This document shows, piece after piece, positions 58,001 through 64,000 of a DNA stretch of 64,000 nt (positions within the stretch are counted from its first letter, which is position 1; every line of letters begins with the position of its first letter). A model generated the notes under the pieces. The model ran no database searches. It was not told the origin of the DNA and worked only from the letters and a program-made list of their open reading frames with translations. The stretch lies in contig VUYV01000082.1 of the NCBI GenBank assembly GCA_008711295.1, forward strand, positions 729,030 to 793,029, read 5' to 3'. This DNA comes from Anarhynchus alexandrinus. Taxonomy: Eukaryota > Chordata > Aves > Charadriiformes > Charadriidae. A program made the position numbers and the translations under genes.

Positions 58001-61000
58001 TATAAAACATGACACATTAGATGTCTAAACGCCCAAGCCTCTGGTCTCCAGCTTTCTGACCCTTGGGAGCTGCAGTGCCCTAGCTGGAGAATTTCTGTTA
58101 TAAGAATATCAGTGTAGGAGAATTGCAGGGGTCCAGATTCTTTACCATCTCCTAGACCCCTCTGCACTTCCCTAGTGGCAGAAGTGGGCTAGAAAGCAGT
58201 TGCATCTTACTAGCTGGAAATGGATGAGGGAAGCTGTCAGGTGATTCATGGTCATCAGAACTGCCTTGCACACTTCATTTAGTTAGCTCAGAGGGGAGAG
58301 TAGATGTCAGGAGCAGAGAAGTCCAATGAGACCACTGCCCTGCAGCAATCCACGGCTGGTGGGCAGTCCCTTGGGGACTGTGGCAGTTGTCACAGAGAAG
58401 CTTCCTGACTCCTCTAAACTGTACAAGTACAGCCACATAGAGAATTAGAGAATCTAATGCCAATGAACTCACCAGGGAAACACATTCATTAAATTATGGT
58501 TATCTGATCATGTACCTAAACTGCTAATGTTGTGATTGCTAACACTTCCAAATGGCTGGAAATCTTTTCCATCCCCGGCTGAATTACCTGTTCAAACATA
58601 GTGAGCCCACCAGTTTCTGGTCAAATATATTCAGAGCAATGCTGGTGTTGGCTGCCTGCAGAAGAAAGAAACCATGGGTTACAAGACACAAAAACCAGGT
58701 CCCTTGCTCTGAATTAGTCACAAATACAGAAATACCATCTTCCCAGTTATGTACGGAAGCTGTTTCATGTAGATGCAGCTTTCTCCCTGGCCCATGGAAG
58801 GCTGCACACAGTAAATGTCTGCTTGTCTGAATGTCACTGGCAAGAGCTGAAATGTGGGTAATGAAATTTCACTAATCAAAGACATTTTCAGTTAAATGAA
58901 CAAGTTGCCGAGAGACATGACTCATGCCTGCAGAACTGTCATTCCAGGGAACAAAACTTTGGTTAATCAGAGTTGCTATATGTTTGGATTTTTGTCCATC
59001 TATAGGAAAAGGTTCTTTGCCATAGAAATATCCTGTAGGTTTAGTGGGGCCACATGTAGGCACCACCTGTGACTAAGGGGGATTTGCAGGTTTAAGTACT
59101 AGAAATCTGGTAATTTGTTCTTGTACAGAATTTTAACAGAAGGAAGGAACAAATGTATTTAACCCCGAGTTAAACGTCACCTTGTTCATTCTACTTACTA
59201 TGTTCATTGTGAACAACAACTGGGTGGTTGAATCCGGCAGAACAGCAAACACCTCCATGGAGCCCTGAATCTCTACCGTGAAGGAATCCTGCTCCAAGCT
59301 GACAATAGGTATTTCAGTAGCCATTAGCTTCAACATCACTGGGTAGGGTGTAACTGAATATTTGGCTACCTGTAAGGTTCCAAGACAAAAAAAAAACAAA
59401 AAAAAACCCAAGACAGAAAAATGCTTTTCTTGTAGAACAGACCAGAATACTACATTTTCTCATTCTTGAAGCAATCATTTTGAAGTTGTTCCTTAAGAGG
59501 AGGTTAAGGACAGCTGCTAACACAAGATTCTTTAGAGCAAGCAGGAGGTGGAAGTTTTCTGTGGTGATAAATTAACAGTCTTGGCCACATCAGGAATGCT
59601 GTCAAAAGTTCCTTCCACTCTAGGAATACAATTTCTTCTATGTCACTGTGAGAGAACTTAAATCCTCCTCTGTGAACACAGGAAAGGAATGGAACATGAA
59701 CATGACATTTAAGTCACACAATAAAAGAACTCAGGAGTCATTCACTTTGAGATTCACCCATCTCATGAGACAGGTTCCTGCTCTGGACTGTCCTCAGAGG
59801 AGCCTCACTCTGTCTGTTGCCTGAAGAGCAAGTAGGTTCACCAAGTTAATTACTTAGAACAGAGGGAGTGGAATATTAGCATCAATGCTCATGGCATTTT
59901 ACAGAGAAGACCGTATGATGACTGCCCTTGGAATATTCTTAGATTTCTGAGGAAGGAACTTAATGTCATCTGGGAAGCAAACAAGGTTGTGAAGTTCTTC
60001 GAACCATGCATGAGTCCAATTTCATCCAACCTCAGCATTCACTGTCTAGGGTCTCTTATGCTCATTTTAGGTTTCTCGTTCTGTCTGAGAAGGCGGCTGG
60101 TGGAAGCCATGCATGCTCATATTCTCTGTCCTGTTATATTCATCTCCTCCACCTAAAATAAATGGAAATCCTGTGCATCTGCCTTATCTGTTCCACAGAT
60201 GTAGTGTTTCCTGCCTGTCTGTTAGCTCAGTTTCCTGCACGTGGCCACTATAGTACCTTCCCAGATCTTGACTGAATTCCTTTCTGCTAGACAGTCACAG
60301 GCTAGCAGTGAAGCAAAGACAATTATGCAGGTTTGGGCAGGAGAAAGAAGTTATTTCTGAGCTGAAGCCTTCTCAGAAGTCCCTCAAAGCAGGACTCATG
60401 ACTGGGAGCTTTTTCTTGCCCAGACCTAGTTTTAGGTAGGAACAGCTGTGGCTTTGGCGCGGTGCCCAGAGTAAAGATTGATGTGCAAGATTATGGGCCA
60501 AGTTTGGTAACAGTGCAAGTCATCCAACTCATTGTGGGCGTGGGAGGTGACAAGGCCCATCTGCTCTGCTGTTACGAGGCATACGTGTGCCCGCTTCTCC
60601 AGCACAGGAGCCCTGCTCACCCGACAACCCTTTGGGATGCACCAGTAGTGAGGTGTCTGACATGCACGCTGGGTAGTTTCCTAAGAGTTTGTGGAATTAA
60701 TGATACTTACCTCAGGGATGATACTGCCAAATATCTCTGTGCTTATATTAAAATAACTGCAAGTCTGGAGAAAAAAAAAAAAAAAAGATAAAGGAGTTTA
60801 TCAGATTTGACCTTCATGGTTGGCTTTTGTTTAAATGCATTATTGCTGTCATTCCTAATGAATTTTTGATTCTGTATCTTTTGTTCTCAGAAATACTCTT
60901 AAGGGACTAAGCGTACTTAAAGCTGATTCCCAATAATATATGCCAAAATACTTCCTGGGAAAGCAAATGCTTAATATCATCATAGTTTGGGCTGCAATCG

Positions 61001-63143
61001 ATAGGTTTTGGGACTTACTGAACCTCCTGGAGACAGGCTAGCCAAGTCTGCTAGCCTCCAATCCACAGCTACTGTGCTTTGACATACGCTTTTCTTCCAT
61101 GGCCCCCATAGTACTTTCAGTCTGTGATGACTCAGAAAACAGCCACTGAGGCTGATAAATTCCCCAGAGTAGATCCTTTGTCCATGTCAGAAAATTCTAT
61201 GCCTCAGGTCTACATAAACCTTCTTTTTTGTAGCAAAGTTGCCAGTATTTGGTACCTTGCTCAGTGGAACTTGGAACCCCTGGCTGCGGCCTGAGGCATC
61301 TGTAGAGAGCATAAGTAAAAGACCATAACAATACCCTGCTATTTATGATCTACTGTCTGAGGACTTCACAGGCCAGTTAGCAGCTGTATATGGCCACATA
61401 CTGACAACTAGCAGGTCAAAGCCCCATCTTGGATGACCTGAGCCACTCTGACCCCATTCCTCTGTGTCTTACCTCCTCTGCAATGGTGATGTTGAAGGCC
61501 CCTGCGGTGTAGTAAGCAAATGAGGAGGTCTGAAAGAAATACTCAGAGAAGGCAAGGTAGAGCATGGAGTCGCTTTGGTCTGGGATAGTGAAAGGAGCTG
61601 CCACATAAGGAGAGCCAGTATAGTTTCCAGCTGGATAGACTATCCCCTGAAAGGTATTGGCAGAGATAAAAAAAAAATCAGAGTCAAAATATGACTTTAA
61701 TGTGACTGCAAACAATTAATACTATTTCCCTTTCCCTTGCTCAGGCTATTTATTTGGTGTATAAATGAGTACATAGGCTTTGTAGTACACTCTGAAGGCT
61801 TGGTGGTTTCAAGCAGGTGGTGAAGACAAGTTCCAGAGATCGGACACCTTCACAGATGACACCCGAGATCTATCTTTTGAGATGCTGATCACCTACTGAA
61901 GAGAGTCTACAACCTCTGAAAACAGAGCCTCTAAATTAAGGGTCTATATATTGCATGAAGAGCATGACTAAGGGTCCTCCTTATTGAAAAGCCTTACTTT
62001 CTCCTTTCCCCAGCTCCAGGAATTTAAATCTAGAACTGCTGCTTAGAGCTATCCAATGGTCTCAATTACAAAATGGATCTCCAAAATCAGAGTTCTTTCT
62101 AGGTCAAAATCAGCACCTTATTCTACTCAGAAGCAAGCTGGTAACTTGTGCAGACAAAAGAATGCCTATGAGAGAAAGAGAAGTTATGTCTGACAATCAT
62201 AAAAACACCTATGTTGTCTTTTACACTGCCCATGATATTAGCCAAGGCTCTCAGATCTAGTACTTCCAAATGCATCCAGATTAAACAAAAAGGTAAAACT
62301 GATTTTAAAGGAGGAAGGAACTCGGAGGTTAAGATTTTCTATATTCCTTTTTTTAGTTCCTCCTTTCTGCTTCATAGAATCATGGAATGGTTTGGGTTGG
62401 AAGGGACCTTGAAGATCATTGAGTTCCAACCCCCCTGCCATAGGCAGGGACACCTCCCACTAGGCCAGGTTGCCCAAGGCCACGTCCAGCCTGGCCTTGA
62501 ACACCTCCAGGGATGGGGCATCCACAACTTCCCTGGGCAACCTGTTCCAGTGTCTCACCACCCTCAGAGTGAAAAATTTCTTCTGAACCATTACCCCTTG
62601 TCCTATCATCTCAAATGTATTCCGTGTGTCTCTGTTTTCTCAGCTCCTCACCCTCTATCTCTCAACTTCATGATGCCTTTTTAAGGACTACCAAAACATT
62701 TACAAATTGCTGAGTCACTTTGCCAATGGCCTCCCCATTCAATCCTCACTTGCTGGATTTAACAGTCACTCGCTTGTAACCAACTCAACAGCAATTAAAA
62801 AAAAGGATGTGGCTTTTGAGTAATTCGTTTGTTGTAACAGCATAATAATTGTTGTAACAGGGTAATAATTCATGTTGTAACAGGATTGTTAAAAATTATT
62901 ACAATAACAAATGCAATAGTGCTTTGAAATGTCTGTATTCTCAGATACTGAGTCTTAATGTTCAGAACAGCAATCGTGTTCATCTTAGAAAGTGGATCAT
63001 GCAATAATTAAAACCACACCAATCTTGGCAAATAGAACTACAGGCAATTACCTTTAAGTCCAGGTCAATGAATTGTCGGAATACTGCTGGCAAGCTATTT
63101 AAGGAGTAGTCTACTTCGGCGAAATCATCAATCAGCACTGGGA
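54967..63143 (-). CDS. BPIFC: BPIFC-like BPI-fold protein (eight internal exons; 5' end outside window, last exon unassigned)
   Basis: Exons in transcript order: 63052-63143, 61473-61646, 60711-60764, 59199-59369, 58588-58655, 57215-57257, 55804-55867 and 54967-55043. All borders are GT/AG and they join in phase to 247 codons without a stop. Peptides such as [46 protein letters not shown] and [11 protein letters not shown] are characteristic of the C-terminal half of the BPI/LBP/PLTP/CETP fold. Family knowledge: these are secreted lipid- or lipopolysaccharide-binding proteins. Several N-glycosylation sequons (NYT, NIT, NIS, NVT) fit secretion. BPIFC is chosen because it directly follows RTCB in the same orientation in human 22q12; LBP or BPI paralogues are less likely on position. 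The first half lies beyond base 64000. Confidence 0.82.
55804..55867 (-). CDS. BPIFC: BPIFC-like exon G
   Basis: Encodes [18 protein letters not shown] to the SAN end, bounded by acceptor ctgtggcag and donor gtaagg. It corresponds to the amphipathic helix before the conserved N-A-K-L segment. Confidence 0.85.
56081..56574 (+). mobile_element. CR1 LINE, 5'-truncated 3' end with terminal repeats
   Basis: Encodes ORF2 tail remnants ([38 protein letters not shown]) and ends with the CR1 terminal repeat gattctatgattctatg. It lies in a BPIFC-like intron (55868-57214), antisense to the gene. It is the best preserved CR1 3' end in the window. Confidence 0.94.
57215..57257 (-). CDS. BPIFC: BPIFC-like exon F
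   Basis: A 43-nt exon encoding [14 protein letters not shown], with acceptor ttccctcag and donor gtaagtgg. It keeps the frame between exons E and G. Confidence 0.82.
58588..58655 (-). CDS. BPIFC: BPIFC-like exon E
   Basis: Encodes [18 protein letters not shown] to the LCLN end plus two bases of an Arg codon, bounded by acceptor ttctgcag and donor gtaatt. The pattern matches the family's GQKLVCSLSLNR segment. Confidence 0.85.
59199..59369 (-). CDS. BPIFC: BPIFC-like exon D
   Basis: Encodes [18 protein letters not shown] to the QLLFTMNI end, 57 codons in phase, bounded by acceptor cttacag and donor gtaagt. Confidence 0.88.
60711..60764 (-). CDS. BPIFC: BPIFC-like exon C
   Basis: Encodes [18 protein letters not shown], 18 codons in phase, bounded by acceptor ctccag and donor gtaagt. 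The NISTEIFG...IPE pattern is typical of the family. Confidence 0.85.
61473..61646 (-). CDS. BPIFC: BPIFC-like exon B
   Basis: Encodes [18 protein letters not shown] to the FNITIAEE end, 58 codons in phase. It contains the family signature [12 protein letters not shown] and two N-glycosylation sequons. Confidence 0.9.
62371..62610 (-). mobile_element. CR1 LINE 3' end, internally deleted
   Basis: The plus strand starts catagaatcatggaatggtt and continues with the complement of CR1 3' UTR and ORF2 tail. A stretch after about 62580 is missing before the ccccttgtcctatca segment. It lies in the intron between BPIFC-like exons A and B, in sense orientation. Confidence 0.9.
62831..62883. repeat. Three copies of GTTGTAACAG
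   Basis: Exact 10-mers at 62831, 62851 and 62874, with TAATAATT between them: a short tandem repeat of about 20-bp period in a BPIFC-like intron. Confidence 0.85.
63052..63143 (-). CDS. BPIFC: BPIFC-like exon A
   Basis: Encodes [18 protein letters not shown] to the FIDLDLK end, with acceptor acttacag and donor gtaatt. It enters with two bases completing a codon from an exon outside the window. The DYSL and DLDLK motifs are typical of the BPI-fold midpoint. Confidence 0.85.
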
Positions 63144-64000
63144 CTGTAAGTGTGGTAGATAAGGCAAAATATCCAATATTACAAAAAGCACAGTATTTTA
63201 TGTATACATAAAATTCTAAGTCAGTTCCTGAAGGAACACAAGTTGTTCCAAATAGCGGGGAAAACACAACCAGGGACCTCCTAACATGCATTCTGACCTA
63301 AGGCTTGATGTTTCTCCTGGAAACTTCTTTAAAGCATCTTCTTTAGTTTGTCTAATGTTTTCTCAGTGTGGAAAAGTAAATTTGGTTTAACAAAAAAAAA
63401 ACAAAAAAAAAAGGAAATGGCCATACCAGTGCTTCAGGGCATAAGGTGTTGGGATTTCTTGTCAAGCAGTTCTGAGAGCATTCAGAGTGCCTCTAACTTG
63501 CAAATACTTTCCCAGAAAGGTGGGTGCCTGATCTGCTTACATACTTGTGTTTTGCACATGGTATCTGCCCAACACTTTGGGTGTCTTAAACGTCTGCAGT
63601 TCTAACCCAAAACGATTAAAGTGAGAAGCTTTTTTACAAAGGACCTTTTTCATTTTGCTTTTGGCAAGTCTGATAAATAGGTAAGTAAAACTTAAATTTC
63701 CAGGCAGGCTGGGAGAGCAGGCTTCAGCTTGCAAAGTGCTATGTGTGCAGGAGGACTTGCAGCATGGGAGGGAAGGGAAAACTGCCTTAGCATCAGTGCT
63801 GTGTGGCCTCTAAGTGGCACTTCTGACAACAGAAGTGCATGCTGCCATATTTGCAAGTTGAGAATAGCTCCCGAGTCCTCTGCTTCTCAGCAATATAATT
63901 TTCTTGTCCACGTACAACTCGCTTTATTTAACTGTGGTCCTGTAAGCAAGGGAGCAGACAGATCAGAGGGTCTGATACCACTCCTGGAGGCTTTGCTGAC
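63144..64000. other. Right edge, intronic sequence of the BPI-like gene
   Basis: I read the minus strand for the next upstream exon and saw none with both splice borders and family resemblance. An A-rich tract lies at about 63390-63412. The interval is best read as intron. Confidence 0.6.

Overview
The window is vertebrate nuclear DNA, almost certainly avian. Genes are split into short GT-AG exons, two CpG-rich promoters stand in an AT-rich background, and all recognisable dispersed repeats are CR1 LINE 3' ends plus one ERV solo LTR. No prokaryotic organisation, CRISPR array, tRNA or rRNA gene was seen. The species cannot be fixed from this sequence alone.

Layout, left to right. (1) 130-10199, minus strand: the first six coding exons (465 codons) of PRDM4. 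The rest of the PR/SET domain and the zinc-finger array lie beyond the left edge. Its CpG-rich first exon is broken by a 318-base assembly gap. (2) 17537-18103, plus strand: ASCL4, an intact single-exon proneural-type bHLH gene of 188 codons with a TATA box about 220 bases upstream. (3) 18104-40557: about 22 kb without a recognisable gene, holding a complete 664-bp solo LTR with 5-bp target-site duplications, a CTCTT microsatellite and low-complexity tracts. (4) 40558-51328, minus strand: the complete RTCB tRNA-ligase gene. Twelve coding exons join in phase to 505 codons, with every known metal-binding and guanylylation residue present at the expected position. (5) 54967-63143, minus strand: eight internal exons (247 codons) of a BPI-fold protein, most likely BPIFC. 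Its 5' end lies beyond the right edge and its terminal exon was not identified with confidence.

The genes do not form a functional pathway; the interest is in their order. In human, PRDM4 and ASCL4 are neighbours on chromosome 12q23 and RTCB and BPIFC are neighbours on 22q12. Here the two pairs are adjacent, so the 18-40 kb interval spans the junction separated by the human 12/22 rearrangement. I found no undescribed biological system. The remaining items of note are the solo LTR, an AT-rich inverted repeat in an RTCB intron, an octamer-motif cluster beyond RTCB, and the unresolved end of BPIFC.
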